Notes: generated by a model from the sequence alone, not told the origin. 64,000 nucleotides of DNA from Vibrio sp. CDRSL-10 TSBA (GCA_039696685.1 CP155565.1:124001-188000); one strand, 5' to 3'; shown: positions 26,426-37,498, counted from the first letter of the stretch. Numbers and translations are program-made.

Positions 26426-27652
26426 TTATCGTTTGGGCTTGCCCTGAAATTGCTTGATACTTTTTTTCTGATTAGTTCTGCGATTAGCTTGTTTATCCCT
26501 CGGAGCACGCTTATTTTCACCAGTAGAGGGCTTGTCGGTGACAGGGAAACCGTCCAGCTCGTTTAGCGGAAGTTTACGCTGGGTAGCTTTTCTGATTGCG
26601 TCCAGATATTCAGCCTCTCCATGGCAAACCAGAGACAGTGCGATTCCTTTCTGGCCAGCTCTCGCAGTACGACCGATTCGATGCACGTAAACTTCTGCGT
26701 TTGATGGCAGCTCAAAGTTTATCACTACCGGTAAATTTTCCACATCGATACCACGAGCCAGTAAATCAGTTGCGATAAGAACATCCACTTTTTGCTCTTT
26801 AAACAGATTGAGAGTGGCTTCTCTTTCAGCCTGATCTTTGTTTCCATGCAATGCGGCAGTGGAAAGCCCCGCCTTGTTCAGCTTCTTACATAATGCATCA
26901 GCGTTATCTTTGGTTCCGATGAATACTAATACCTGGCGCCAGTTGTTTTGCTTTATGTGGTCAATAAGCGCGTTGGTTTTACTGCCTTTATTGACTAAAT
27001 ACAGCTCCTCTTTGATCGCTTCTGCTTTTTCCGCATTTCCATGGGCCTGAATGAACACAGGGGAATTCAGTAAGGTTTTAGCCTTATTTTCGAGCGGCTC
27101 AGGGAAGGTGGCCGAAAACATTAGGGTCTGACGCTGTTCCGGTAGCATTTCAATAATGCGCTGAACGTCTTTCCAAAAAACCATATCCAACATTCTATCG
27201 GCTTCATCGAGAACCAACTTGCTTATATTTCTCGTATCGAACGCGCTCTCGCCTAATAGCTCAAGCAGTCGGCCGGGTGTCGCGACAATAATGTCAGGGC
27301 CCAGATCAAGTTCGGCTTTCTGCTGCTCTTTATCTACGCCACCACAAATACAAACAGACTTCACATTTATGTTTTTAGATACCAAACAAAGCGCGTCATT
27401 GACCTGTGTCGCAAGCTCGCGGGTAGGAACCAGGATAAGAGCCTGGAAATGAGATGGTTTCTCGCTGATTTGCTCTAAGAGAGGTAATCCATAAGCAAAT
27501 GTTTTGCCGCTTCCTGTTTGAGCGATTGCAAGCACATCCTGTTGATTGAGTATCGCAGGAATGGCGAGTGTCTGAATTTCTGTTGGTACGTTAAACGTAG
27601 CGGGCAGGGCAGCAACTAGTTGTTGACTTAGAGGAAGCTTAGTAAATGGCAT
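26426..27652 (-). CDS. DEAD-box ATP-dependent RNA helicase (RhlE-like)
   Basis: 408 residues with all helicase motifs in order: Q motif LPATFNVPTEIQTLAIP, AQTGSGKT (I), PTRELA (Ia), TPGR (Ib), DEAD (II), SAT (III), and in domain 2 ATDLLARGIDV (V) and HRIGRTARAG (VI). A short basic tail (KRAPRDKQANRRTNQKKSIKQ) probably binds RNA. It unwinds short RNA duplexes, likely in ribosome assembly or mRNA decay at low temperature. It resembles the RhlE group, but the exact orthologue is not certain, so no symbol is given. Confidence 0.9.
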   Translation of the reverse strand: MPFTKLPLSQQLVAALPATFNVPTEIQTLAIPAILNQQDVLAIAQTGSGKTFAYGLPLLEQISEKPSHFQALILVPTRELATQVNDALCLVSKNINVKSVCICGGVDKEQQKAELDLGPDIIVATPGRLLELLGESAFDTRNISKLVLDEADRMLDMVFWKDVQRIIEMLPEQRQTLMFSATFPEPLENKAKTLLNSPVFIQAHGNAEKAEAIKEELYLVNKGSKTNALIDHIKQNNWRQVLVFIGTKDNADALCKKLNKAGLSTAALHGNKDQAEREATLNLFKEQKVDVLIATDLLARGIDVENLPVVINFELPSNAEVYVHRIGRTARAGQKGIALSLVCHGEAEYLDAIRKATQRKLPLNELDGFPVTDKPSTGENKRAPRDKQANRRTNQKKSIKQFQGKPKR

Positions 27653-27723
27653 AGTTTATGTTTTAGTCTCTTTTGTTTTACCTTCAGGACATCGAGCGTC
27701 TCAATAATCCCTTTAATCAAGCG

Positions 27724-27969
27724 TCAAGTACCCAGTTTCGTGGCATAAATCGTTATGGCGATCAGAAGAGTCAGAATGACCGGGATCGCCAGCATCTTGG
27801 CCAGCTTTTTCTTGAAGCTCTGTGGTTCAAATACCACGCCTGCAGCTTCCTTCACTCGCCGATCTTCATCAAAATGCCACTTAATCGCAAAGTAGGCTCC
27901 AATTGCTGTAACTATAATCTTAAGAGCACCAGCAAAGTACGGAAAGAAATTACCCCAACCGTTGTCCAT
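27724..27969 (-). CDS. Small two-helix membrane protein
   Basis: 81 residues. Hydrophobic segments FAGALKIIVTAIGAYFAIKW and MLAIPVILTLLIAITIYAT flank a charged loop with FDEDRRVKEAAGVVFEPQSFKKKLAK. GGAG lies seven bases before the ATG. No family is recognised. It is about 70 bp upstream of the helicase gene on the same strand and could share its transcript. Confidence 0.65.
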   Translation of the reverse strand: MDNGWGNFFPYFAGALKIIVTAIGAYFAIKWHFDEDRRVKEAAGVVFEPQSFKKKLAKMLAIPVILTLLIAITIYATKLGT

Positions 27970-28285
27970 GATCTATCTCCATCAAAATTAAATATCGATT
28001 TACGGCAGCGTAATCAAAGGTTGATATTGACTCTGTGATATCGCTAAACCGGACGTTTCTGATTGGCTAAACACAGCACATTTTTAAGTGAGATTGACAC
28101 AAAGGCAGGCGTTATAGCGAGCGTAAGTCTACTGCTCGCGCTCGCTGTTCACAACCCCAACCGCAAGCGCCAACCGATCCGCGAGGAGAGATGGGATGAA
28201 ACAATCTGGTTCAGTCCGAGAAACCGCGAATTAGCCCAGGCAAGCGAACTGCGGGTACAGTGGGTTATACCTGATTTATACTAGT
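27970..28285. other. Intergenic region without clear gene
   Basis: A 73-codon plus-strand frame (28063-28284) exists but has no ribosome-binding site or recognisable domain. Otherwise nothing is seen. Confidence 0.35.
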
Positions 28286-29666
28286 TCAGATCTGATTGTT
28301 GGCTCGCATCTCATCTTTGTTCTGATACATGCTTTTATCCGCCTTGGACAGAATCTCGTTAATGATCGATTTATTCGCTTTTCCTTTGAATGTATAGAAA
28401 CCCGACGCTTGAAGATAACGGGATCTCTTCGTTTTGCCATTGCAGTGGTGAGGTCTTGATTGAACGTTGGATTTTATCAATCACTTGCTCGACATCATCC
28501 GGGTTGTGCATGCGTGGCAGAATGACAATGAACTCGTCTCCGCCCATTCTGGAGATAAAGTCCGCTGAACGGGTCGATTTTTGTAACAACATTGCGGTGT
28601 GTTTTAACACGGCATCACCGGCCTCATGGCCGTAGGTATCGTTGATTTTTTTGAACTTGTTGAGGTCGATATTTAATACCGTAAACGCAATGTTAGCACC
28701 GCCTTTCGACATGATGCGGTTAAGCTCGTTAAACAGATAACGGCGGTTCGGTAAATGGGTGAGGTCATCCTGCAAAGAGTGTTTCTGCGCACGGAAATAG
28801 TTGCTGATAAAAAATACGACGAGCAGATAACCGGCCGCAAAAGTAATGGTGCCGAGTGTTATAAACAGACTCTTGAAGCTGTTTATGTTCTCAATTTCAT
28901 TCAGGTCTTTATATTTGGCAAACAGAGTCCAGCTACCGTTAGGCAGGCTTATAGGATAGTTGATGTCAAAATCCGACAGAGTGGCTTCATCACCTTCAAT
29001 CAATCTTTTCTCGAAACCATCATGGCCGTTGGCAACTAGAGCAATGTCCGCTCCTTTCACATTGTGCAGGTTGGACAGGGCGATCAGGTTGTCGTAGCTA
29101 ATTACCACGCTCAGACCGCCCCAATACTCGGTATTGTAAGGGACATCGGTAAATATCGGATAGCGGGCGATAATGGCTTTGCCGCCCTGGACCAGTTCTA
29201 ACGGCCCTGCCAGGAAGACTTTCTTATTCTGTCTGGCGATTTGCACGGTTCTGTATTGGTGGGGGACGGTTCTGAAATCCAGTCCAATCGCTTTCTCATT
29301 GCCTTGCAATGGGTAAACGTAATGGATTACATCGTTCGGCGCTAAAGCTATGTTTCTGACCAGTTGCGCTTTGGCCAGGAATTGCTCACCTACTTTGTTC
29401 CAGTTGTGGGTAGCGAATTGGGGATCGAGCGCCACCACGGAAGCGAAGCTGTCTGCCAGGTAGGTGTCGCGAAAGATGTTAGCCTCGATACTGTATCTGA
29501 CTAAAGCGATGTCGTGTTGGATGGCTTCTTTTTCTTGCTGGACCTGGTTGCCAATAAACCTATCAGTCGTCAGAGTGATGACTGTATAAGAAAAGAAAAT
29601 GTACGCTACGGTTAATAAACCATAAGACCATCGGCTAAATTTATAGGCTTTTATAGCATTACTCTC
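28286..29666 (-). CDS. Diguanylate cyclase with periplasmic sensor (frameshifted, start unresolved)
   Basis: About 459 codons. An N-terminal helix (WSYGLLTVAYIFFSYTVITL), a periplasmic PDC/Cache-like region and a second helix (LFITLGTITFAAGYLLVVFFI) precede a GGDEF domain with DDLTHLPNRRYLFNEL and active loop RMGGDEFIVILP; it should make c-di-GMP. At 28397-28401, removing one A from GAAAC (plus strand) restores SVGFYTFKGKANKSIINEILSKADKSMY to the stop at 28286. No in-frame start precedes the first helix. An ATG at about 29658 lies in another frame and would join if TA were removed from CTATAA, so a second indel there is likely. Confidence 0.8.
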
Positions 29667-30060
29667 TTAGGTGGATAAGTACGACAACGCTTGTTGCTCA
29701 ATAATTATTCATTATGTCAATAAGATCAAGTGATAACCGCGTTATCTGATTTCATGACTTATCGGCAGTGGTGAGAGTCCGCCACAGTTGCAAGCGGGCT
29801 CAGCAACTGAAAATTATGATAGGTTTGAGACATTTAATCAATAAAAGCCAAAAGGGGACTGTCGTTTCGCTCTAAACGCCACTTAAGTGCGTCGAGGAAG
29901 GGATTTGCTCATGTTGACCTCCTGATCGAAGAGTATGGTCAACATTGGTAGTGAAGCGCTTTAGCGCATTTCTGCGCAAGGCTTGGCTGGGATGAATACC
30001 GGTAACAGAAATAAGCGGAGGGAGATCTTAGCCTGAATGTGGCTAAGTCGCGGTAAAAAT
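29667..30060. other. Intergenic region with an inverted repeat
   Basis: ATGTTGACC (29911-29919) and GGTCAACAT (29937-29945) form a 9-bp inverted repeat. No gene is visible; the region is AT-rich near the cyclase start. Confidence 0.4.
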
Positions 30061-30261
30061 TTAGAACTTATTGATGTATCGTTCAGCGCTTGCGAATAAC
30101 TTATCACAGACTTTCTTTTGAGCGGCATGCTCAGCAGTACCTGCATCCATCGCATCCAGCACTTCTTTTGCTGCCTGGTATTCCGCGGCCATCTGCGCAA
30201 AGCGTTCTTCAAAGTTGTTTTTTTGGATTTTTTTGCCCGATTTTTTGACTGGCTTTCTCAT
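30061..30261 (-). CDS. Small basic hypothetical protein (66 aa)
   Basis: The protein is strongly basic at the N-terminus (MRKPVKKSGKKIQKNN), then helical and alanine-rich (FAQMAAEYQAAKEVLDAMDAGTAEHAAQKKV). AAGGAAG lies about eight bases before the ATG, a strong ribosome-binding site. No known family; the charge pattern would suit nucleic-acid or ribosome association, but that is only a guess. Confidence 0.65.
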   Translation of the reverse strand: MRKPVKKSGKKIQKNNFEERFAQMAAEYQAAKEVLDAMDAGTAEHAAQKKVCDKLFASAERYINKF

Positions 30262-30627
30262 GTCACTCTTCCTTATAAATCGCCAAGCTTGTTTTGTTTA
30301 CACAAAATATGCTCAGCATTTTCTTGTCTGATCAATGCGCTCTGGCTGTTATCCAAGCTACTTGTCTTAGAACATCGCAGAGGTGTTGTCAGCTGATGGT
30401 TGCTGCAAGCTCAATACGCTTCATTCATTTGAATAGAAAATGACCGAAAATTCTTCCCCGGGAATGTCTTATTTCACCAAGATTGTTCAACTCATCAATG
30501 AAAATTTAAGTCAAAGAACTGGGCATATCTTTGGGGTCGGATGATAGGGCGTTTTGAAACATCGCTGTCTGGCCGATGTGTCACTGATGACCAAGAGGTC
30601 TGTTGTGATGAAGAAGATATTGAACAG

Positions 30628-30655
30628 AAAGCTCTCGCCTAGAGGCAAGAGCTTT
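30628..30655 (-). terminator. Hairpin downstream of cold-shock gene
   Basis: AAAGCTCT-C-GCC, TAGA loop, GGC-A-AGAGCTTT: 11 pairs with one mismatch, 10 bp past the stop at 30666. Confidence 0.7.
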
Positions 30656-30665
30656 ACTGAAATCT

Positions 30666-30878
30666 TTATACTGGAGTAACGTTCGCCGCTTGTGGGCCTT
30701 TGTTACCTTGTTCTACGTCGAACGATACTTTTTGGCCTTCAGACAGAGTCTTGAAGCCATCGCTCACGATTGAACGGAAGTGAACAAACAGGTCAGCACC
30801 GCCATTGTCTGGAGTGATAAAGCCGAAGCCTTTTGTTTCGTTAAACCATTTTACTAGACCAGTTGTTTTATTAGACAT
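30666..30878 (-). CDS. CspA-family cold-shock protein
   Basis: 70 residues, a single OB-fold cold-shock domain: [18 protein letters not shown] (RNP1 KGFGFI) and DLFVHFRSI (RNP2), ending [10 protein letters not shown]. It binds single-stranded RNA and prevents secondary structure. The 370-bp upstream region is AT-rich with no other gene, long enough for the structured leader typical of this family, although I could not assign a cold box. Confidence 0.92.
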   Translation of the reverse strand: MSNKTTGLVKWFNETKGFGFITPDNGGADLFVHFRSIVSDGFKTLSEGQKVSFDVEQGNKGPQAANVTPV

Positions 30879-31249
30879 ATATATCTCGATAGATTGATTA
30901 AGTTAAAAAGAAAGCTACTAAATAAGGAATGAAGAAAAAGTTATCGCAGAGTAGATATGACGAATTGGATCGAAAAACAACTGAGAAGATCTTGAACTAA
31001 ATAATTTATCAATAGCTCACTGTTAGAGCTGCCGACACTATACACGATATCAATAGAATAGATATTTATTTCGGAACTAAATTTTATTAGCTATAAAAAT
31101 CAGCAAGTTAGGATGATCCTGTTCTCTTTGATGCGCTCCGTTGCTCAATCCAAACCAGCAACGGAATGAGTACAAACGACCCAAATAGTGCATTTAATAT
31201 GCGTTCGTACCCGTAATCAGGCTTCGAATTGGGTAGGGCGCGGACACAA
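30879..31249. other. AT-rich leader/intergenic region of cold-shock gene
   Basis: No ORF. It probably contains the promoter and long 5' leader of the cold-shock gene on the minus strand. Confidence 0.45.
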
Positions 31250-31275
31250 AAAAGGCGAACGGATGTTCGCCTTTT
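31250..31275 (-). terminator. Terminator of gcvP
   Basis: AAAAGGCGAAC, GGAT loop, GTTCGCCTTTT on the plus strand. Read on the minus strand it is followed by TTTTTT. Perfect 11-bp stem, 21 bp past the gcvP stop. Confidence 0.9.
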
Positions 31276-31295
31276 CAATTTGATGGCAAATGATC

Positions 31296-34161
31296 TTAGT
31301 CTTGGTACGAATCAATGCTCGGGCAAGAACAGATCAAGTTACGGTCGCCGTACACGTTATCCACGCGGTTTACCGTTGGCCAGTACTTGGCATCTTTCGC
31401 TTGCTTAGACGGGAAGCAGGCGATGTCGCGTGAGTACGGGTGAGTCCACTCGTCACTTGCCAGGTCAACCTGGGTGTGCGGAGCGTTTACCAGCGGGTTG
31501 TCTTCCAGCGGCCATTCACCGGCGTGAACTTTGCTGATCTCTTCGCGGATAGCGATCATCGCGTCACAGAAGCGATCCAGTTCTGCCAGGTCTTCTGATT
31601 CGGTTGGTTCAACCATCAGAGTGCCGGCAACCGGGAACGACATGGTTGGCGCGTGGAAACCGTAATCCATCAGACGTTTAGCAATGTCTTCTTCGCTGAT
31701 GCCAGTTTCTTCTTTCAGCGGACGGATATCGATAATACATTCGTGTGCGACGCGGCCGTTAGCACCACGGTACAGAAACCGGGTAGTGCGGCAGCAGGCG
31801 TTCCATCACGTAGTTCGCGTTCAGGATAGCCACTTCGGTTGTTTTAGTCAGGCCTTCAGCGCCCATCATCGCTATGTAAGCCCACGAGATTGGCAGGATA
31901 GAGGCACTGCCCAGGTCAGCTGCTGCGACTGCAAAGTCAGAACCTTCCACACCGCCTTCAATGTGGCCCGGCAGGAATGGCGCCAGGTGTGATTTCACAC
32001 CGATAGGACCCATACCCGGACCGCCGCCACCGTGCGGGATACAGAAGGTTTTGTGCAGGTTAAGGTGCGACACGTCAGAGCCGATGAAGCCCGGAGAAGT
32101 CAGACCGACCTGAGCGTTCATGTTCGCGCCGTCCAGGTAAACCTGGCCGCCCGCTGCGTGGACCATGTCACACACTTTACGTACCTGCTCTTCATACACA
32201 CCGTGGGTAGAAGGGTAGGTGATCATGATGGCTGACAGGTTGTCCTGGTGTTTCTCGATCTTGGCTGCCAGATCGTCGATGTCGACGTTACCGTTCTGGT
32301 CACATTTCACCACGACCACTTTCATCGATACCATTGAGGCGGTTGCAGGGTTGGTGCCGTGCGCTGAGCTTGGGATCAGGCACACGTTACGGTGACCTTC
32401 GCCACGGCTTTCGTGGTAACGCTGAATAGCAATAAGACCAGCGTATTCACCTGACGCACCTGAGTTTGGCTGCAGTGAGAATGCATCGTAACCGGTAATT
32501 TCACACAGTTTTTGCTTCAGATCGCTGGCCAGGGCTGCGTAACCGGCTGCCTGTTCTTTTGGTGCGAACGGGTGGATAGAACCGAATTCCGGCCAGGTTA
32601 CTGGAATCATCTCGGCGGCCGCGTTCAGTTTCATGGTACAGCTGCCCAGCGGGATCATGCCGTGGGTCAGTGAGAAGTCTTTGTTTTCCAGCTTTTTCAG
32701 GTAACGCATCATTTGCGTTTCGCTGTGGTGCGTGTTGAATACCGGGTGAGTCAGGTACGATGACGTACGACGACAATCTTCCGGAATTGCTGCGAATTCG
32801 TTCGACTCGATGGCTGAAGACAGCGCGGTCACGCTTTCCGTCACGCCGAAGACTGCAAACAGCGCTTCAACGTCAGCCACGCTGGTGGTTTCATCCAGGC
32901 TGATACCCAGTTGCTCTGGCAGTTTACGCAGGTTGATGTCTGCCTGCAGTGCTTTCTGGTACAGCGCTTCAGTGTTGCTGCCGCTGTTCAGAGTAATGGT
33001 ATCGAAGAAGCTGTTGTGTGCCAGCTCAAAGCCCGTTTTAGTCAGGCCAGCGGCCAGAATTGCAGTCATGTGGTGAGTACGGCGAGCGATAGTGCGCAGG
33101 CCTTCAGCACCGTGGAATACCGCATAGAACGAAGCCATGTTTGCCAGCAGCGCCTGTGCAGTACAGATGTTCGACGTCGCTTTCTCGCGGCGGATGTGCT
33201 GTTCACGGGTCTGCATTGCCATACGCAGTGCCTGGTTGCCTTTCTTATCGATAGACACACCGATAACACGGCCAGGCATGGTACGTTTGTGCGCGTCACG
33301 CGTTGCCATGAACGCCGCATGCGGACCGCCGTAACCCATAGGTACGCCGAATCGCTGAGCTGAACCGATCACGACGTCTGCACCCATTTCACCGGCTGGT
33401 TTAAGCAGGGTGCTGGCCAGCAGATCAGTCGCAACCGTGACTAAGGTTTTGTTAGCGTGTGCTTTTTCGATGATGTCGGTCAGATCGCGCACTTCACCTG
33501 TGGTGCTTGGGTATTGCAGCAGAGCGCCAAACACATCTTGTTCTGCCAGGCAATCGATTGCGCCGATTTGCACTTCAAAACCCAGGAAGCCTGCGCGGGT
33601 CTTCACCACTTCGATTGTTTGCGGGTGAACATCGTCTGCCACGAAGAAGACTTTGCTCTTGCTCTTACCGGCACGGTGGCACAGAGCCATCGCTTCAGCG
33701 GCGGCAGTCGCTTCATCCAGCAGGGACGCGTTCGCGATTTCCATGCCGGTCAGGTCCATCACCATCTGCTGGTAGTTAAGCAGAGACTCCAGACGACCTT
33801 GTGAGATCTCTGGCTGGTATGGGGTGTAAGCTGTGTACCAGCCTGGGTTTTCCAGAACGTTACGCAGAATAACGTTTGGAGTGAAGGTGTTGTAGTAACC
33901 CTGACCGATGTAGGTACGCTTGATCTGGTTCTGATTTGCGAACACTTTCATTGCGTTCAGCATGTCGGCTTCGCTTTGAGCCGGGGCCAGATTCATTGGC
34001 GCTTCCAGACGGATATTGGCTGGAACGGTTTCTTTGATCAGAGCGTCAAGGCTGGCTGCCTTGATAGTGTTAAGCATTTTTTGCTGATCATCAGCATTTG
34101 GACCGTTGTGGCGAGCAACGAATTCATTTTGTGTGCTTAGGCTGTGAAGTAATTCTGTCAT
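31296..34161 (-). CDS. gcvP: Glycine dehydrogenase (aminomethyl-transferring), P protein (frameshifted)
   Basis: The P protein decarboxylates glycine with PLP and passes the aminomethyl group to lipoyl-GcvH. 954 residues after repair, the usual length. It begins [17 protein letters not shown], has the N-terminal half with [18 protein letters not shown], and the PLP-Lys in [19 protein letters not shown]. The frame breaks at 31775-31779; removing one A from GAAAC (plus strand) joins [19 protein letters not shown] to [23 protein letters not shown]. It is the distal gene after glyA and gcvH; two hairpins in the gcvH-gcvP gap may lower its expression. Confidence 0.94.
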
Positions 34162-34221
34162 TGTCCTTTACCTTTTCTACCCGGAGCAACTGGCGCGAGC
34201 GCTTTACTGAGCCGGGTACAG

Positions 34222-34273
34222 AACCGCCGTTTCGGGCTGGGCGGTTTTGAAAAAGCCGCCCATAGGGCGACTT
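34222..34273 (-). terminator. Two hairpins in the gcvH-gcvP gap
   Basis: AAGCCGCCC/GGGCGACTT (34253-34273, one mismatch), followed by TTTTT on the minus strand, looks like a terminator or attenuator just after gcvH. A second stem AACCGCC/GGCGGTT lies at 34222-34246. Confidence 0.6.
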
Positions 34274-34288
34274 GATAACCAGAGACGA

Positions 34289-34669
34289 TTAGTCTTCTTC
34301 GATAGAGCTCAGGTATTCCTCAGCGTCTTTCAGGTCGTCCAGTTCAGATGGATCAGACAGTTTTACTTTAACGATCCAACCGCCTTCGTAAGATTCTTCG
34401 TTGATTAGCTCAGGGCTGTCCTGAAGCTCTTCGTTCACTTCTACGATCACGCCGCTTACCGGTGCGTAGATGTCTGAAGCTGCTTTTACAGATTCAACCA
34501 GAGAGAAGCTTTCGCCAGCTTCGCATTCGCTGTCCACTTCTGGCAGTTCAACGAATACGACGTCACCCAGCATTTCCTGTGCATGCTCAGAAATACCGAT
34601 GGTTACGGTACCGTCACCGTTATCACGTACCCATTCGTGGCTATCTGTAAACTTCAGTGTTTTGTCCAT
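34289..34669 (-). CDS. gcvH: Glycine cleavage system H protein
   Basis: 126-residue lipoyl carrier shuttling the aminomethyl group between GcvP, GcvT and the lipoamide dehydrogenase. The lipoyl-Lys lies in [18 protein letters not shown], and the start [21 protein letters not shown] is typical. It lies between glyA (upstream) and gcvP (downstream) on the minus strand. Very acidic C-terminus ([12 protein letters not shown]). Confidence 0.95.
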   Translation of the reverse strand: MDKTLKFTDSHEWVRDNGDGTVTIGISEHAQEMLGDVVFVELPEVDSECEAGESFSLVESVKAASDIYAPVSGVIVEVNEELQDSPELINEESYEGGWIVKVKLSDPSELDDLKDAEEYLSSIEED

Positions 34670-34951
34670 TGCATTATCTCCAAAATATATCTCTAAATTG
34701 CAGCCTTCCCAATTGTGTCGCGGGGTGGTTCTTCGGGATACGACACTCAGTTTCCGGCTAAGCTAACTGTTGTTCAGGCAGAGTGCCAACAGGCAGTCTG
34801 CTTTCAAATCTAACGACGGTTTTTTACAACTTTACTTCTTTGTTCAATGGCATGATGCAGGGACTGTGCCCGCATCATGCTTATTTATTTTGTCGCGCGC
34901 TACATTAGTCAGTAGAGCTAATAGAGCGTTAAATGACGGCTAAACGGTCAT
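34670..34951. other. glyA-gcvH intergenic region with hairpin
   Basis: GCATGATGC (34850-34858) and GCATCATGC (34872-34880) with an inner GGG/CCC form about 12 pairs and one bulge, lying 70 bp after the glyA stop. It probably ends or processes the glyA transcript; gcvH may have its own promoter nearer its start. Confidence 0.5.
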
Positions 34952-36260
34952 TTATTGGTAGAGCGGGAAGCGCTGGCATAGCGCCTTAACCTGTTTGCGA
35001 ACACGTTGTTCCACTTCCGGGTTACCTTGCGGGCTTGCGACCAGACCATCCAGCACGTCGCCAATCCACTCACCGATTTGTTTAAACTCTTCACTGCCAA
35101 AACCACGGCTGGTGCCCGCAGGTGTACCTAAACGGATACCAGAAGTAATCATAGGCTTCTCTTCGTCAAAAGGGATGCCATTTTTGTTACATGTGATACC
35201 GGCACGTTCCAGCGCCTGCTCGACCAGGTTACCTTTCAGGCCTTTCGGACGCAGGTCAACCAACATCAGGTGGGTATCGGTCCCGCCGGTCACGATGTCA
35301 CAGCCGCGAGTTTGCAATACTTCTGCTAAGGTTTTTGCGTTGTTGATCACTGAATCAATATAGGTCGAAAACTCAGGGCCCAATGCTTCACCAAATGCGA
35401 CCGCTTTCGCCGCAATAACGTGCATCAGCGGACCGCCCTGCAGGCCAGGGAATACTGCTGAGTTGATCTTTTTAATGATCTCTTCGTGGTTGGTCAGAAT
35501 CATGCCGCCACGCGGCCCGCGCAGTGTTTTGTGAGTTGTGGTGGTCACCACGTCGGCAAATGGCAGCGGGCTTGGATGCGCACCCGTTGCGACCAGGCCG
35601 GCAATGTGCGCCATATCGACCATCAGCAGCGCGCCGACTTCATCGGCAATTGCACGGAATTGAGCGAAATCAATGGTGCGCGGAATAGCAGAGCCACCGG
35701 CAATGATGAGTTTTGGTTGATTTTCTTGTGCCAGTTGACGCACTTGATCGTAGTCGATCTCCATGCTGTCACGGCTTACGCCGTATTGCACTGCGTTAAA
35801 CCATTTACCAGACAGAGCCGGGCGGGCGCCGTGCGTCAGGTGGCCACCGGCATCAAGCGACATCCCCATGATGGTATCGCCCGGTTGCAGCAGAGCCAGC
35901 ATCACTGCGCCGTTTGCCTGAGCACCAGAGTGCGGCTGAACGTTTACGTATTCGCAATTGAACAGTTTCTTGGCGCGTTTCGATGGCGATGGCTTCGACG
36001 CTGTCAACGTGCTCACAACCACCGTAGTAACGGCGGCCAGGATAACCTTCAGCGTATTTATTGGTCAGGCAGGTGCCTTGGGCTTGCATGACTGCTTTAG
36101 AAACGATGTTCTCGGAAGCAATCAGTTCAATTTGTTCGTTTTGACGGGCGAATTCATCCTGAATGCCGGCAAATACTGCGTCGTCAGTAGCAGCAAGATT
36201 GGTGGAGAAGAAGCTCTCCAGGCGATGATTTTGGTAAGCTTTATTTGCGTTGGCGTTCAT
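34952..36260 (-). CDS. glyA: Serine hydroxymethyltransferase (frameshifted)
   Basis: PLP enzyme converting serine and tetrahydrofolate to glycine and 5,10-methylene-THF. 435 residues after repair, longer than the roughly 417 of E. coli GlyA; a second, longer SHMT linked to gcv genes is what I recall for vibrios. Motifs: [59 protein letters not shown] and the PLP-Lys in [14 protein letters not shown]. The frame breaks at 35977-35981; removing one T from GTTTC restores [15 protein letters not shown]. Divergent from the XRE-cupin gene across a 490-bp region. Confidence 0.94.
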
Positions 36261-36747
36261 AGTAGATGACCTTCCAATAATCTGACGAGCCTGGCGCGTC
36301 GTGCTGCTCGTCGGTCCTTTTAAACGGTCTGGCTCACGCCAAACCCTGCTTAAGTGGATTGTTCCCTAAATCACCTACCCATCTGACTGGCGTTCCGGCG
36401 TTGAGATTGAAAAATGGTCAAACCGAGCAACCTGCTGGTTAGCTGCTTTTATCATCCTGTCCGGCGCTATTTTGTCTGGGTAGAAGCCCCAAAAACCAGG
36501 GCAAAACCCGCTACCAAATGTTAAATCCATTCCATCCGGAGGCGGTAAGCTGCATCTCTACATCTAACATGGATGTAACATACTCTTTGCTGTGTGAACA
36601 ATCAATCAAAAATTTCCTATAGGAAACACGGATGTCGTTTTTGCTATGTGAAGCACGCTTTATTTCCAATTGTGGTCTTTAATCAACCAGTCGCTTCGTG
36701 CAACAATGCGTTTCTGATACAGGAAGGATAGATAATCGAGGGAAAGC
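36261..36747. promoter_or_regulatory. glyA / XRE-cupin divergent control region
   Basis: This 487-bp region holds the palindrome TTTCCTATAGGAAA (36613-36626) 122 bp before the regulator start. A long glyA leader rich in short inverted repeats follows. I looked for a glycine riboswitch core and did not find a convincing one. Confidence 0.5.
36613..36626. promoter_or_regulatory. Palindromic operator TTTCCTATAGGAAA
   Basis: Perfect 14-bp palindrome between glyA and the XRE-cupin gene. Related sites at 37408 and 37588 flank the approach to gcvT, so it is the probable binding site of the XRE-cupin protein, giving autoregulation and control of glyA. Confidence 0.6.
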
Positions 36748-37372
36748 ATGTCTGAAGACATTTATGATGAGTACCCATCTTTGACACTGGCCAAGGAAGT
36801 AGGCGAGCAACACATCGAACCGTTAAAGCTGGGACATCGAATTAAAGATATTCGTGCCAAGCTGGGTATAACACTGGAAGAAGCCAGTCAGCGTACTGGC
36901 CTGGCGCGCTCAACGCTAAGCAAGATCGAGAACGAGCAAATTTCACCGACGTTTCAGGCAATGCAGAAACTGGCGAATGGCTTGCAGATTGATATGCCGC
37001 AACTATTTGAACCGCCTAAGAAAATGACTGCAAGCGGTCGTCGCGATATCACCAAGAAAGATCAAGGTAAACCGCATCCGACCCAAACTTACGAGCATGA
37101 GCTGTTGGCAACCCAGTTGTCGAACAAAAGAATGATGCCGTTTAAAAGCCGTATCCGTGCCCGCAGTTTTGAAGAATACAGTGACTGGGTTCGTCACGAT
37201 GGCGAGGAGTTTCTGTTAATTCTGGAAGGTAAAGTGATGTTCTACTCTGAGTTTCTACGAGCCGGTGGTTCTGGAAGAAGGAGATAGTGTTTACTACGAT
37301 GCCAACATGGGACATATGCTGGTTTCACTGAGTGAAGAGGATGCACAAATCCTTTGGGTGACGGCAAAATAA
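36748..37372 (+). CDS. XRE-family regulator with C-terminal cupin (frameshifted)
   Basis: 207 residues after repair. Residues about 28-85 form the XRE helix-turn-helix (IKDIRAKLGITLEEASQRTGLARSTLSKIENEQISPTF). The C-terminal half is a cupin-2 sensor domain ending DANMGHMLVSLSEEDAQILWVTAK. The frame breaks at 37251-37255; removing one T from GTTTC gives MFYSEFYEPVVLEEGDSVYYDAN. It lies between divergent glyA and downstream gcvT, as I recall for V. cholerae, so it probably senses glycine, serine or a related ligand and controls the cluster. A strong terminator follows at 37460. Confidence 0.88.
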
Positions 37373-37407
37373 TCAGTTAATACAGAAGTTATAGCCACAA
37401 CAAAAAG

Positions 37408-37422
37408 TTTCCTATAGTGAAA
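37408..37422. promoter_or_regulatory. Imperfect operator-like site
   Basis: TTTCCTATAGTGAAA resembles the palindrome at 36613 with one inserted base. It lies downstream of the regulator and upstream of the terminator, so its use is unclear. Confidence 0.35.
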
Positions 37423-37459
37423 GCAACCGTTTGCTTTTTGCTGAGATTTAAACAAAAAT

Positions 37460-37498
37460 ACGCCGCAGTGATGATTAACCCGTCACTGCGGCGTTTTT
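37460..37498 (+). terminator. Strong terminator after XRE-cupin gene
   Basis: ACGCCGCAGTGA, 11-nt loop, TCACTGCGGCGT then TTTT: perfect 12-bp stem. It separates the regulator and gcvT transcripts. Confidence 0.92.

Noticed and set aside
28063..28284. Plus-strand ORF of 73 codons
   Set aside because: No ribosome-binding site, no recognisable domain, unusual composition; probably chance.
36261..36600. Glycine riboswitch before glyA
   Set aside because: AAAAGGAC-like words occur in the leader, but the conserved cores and tandem aptamer layout could not be found.
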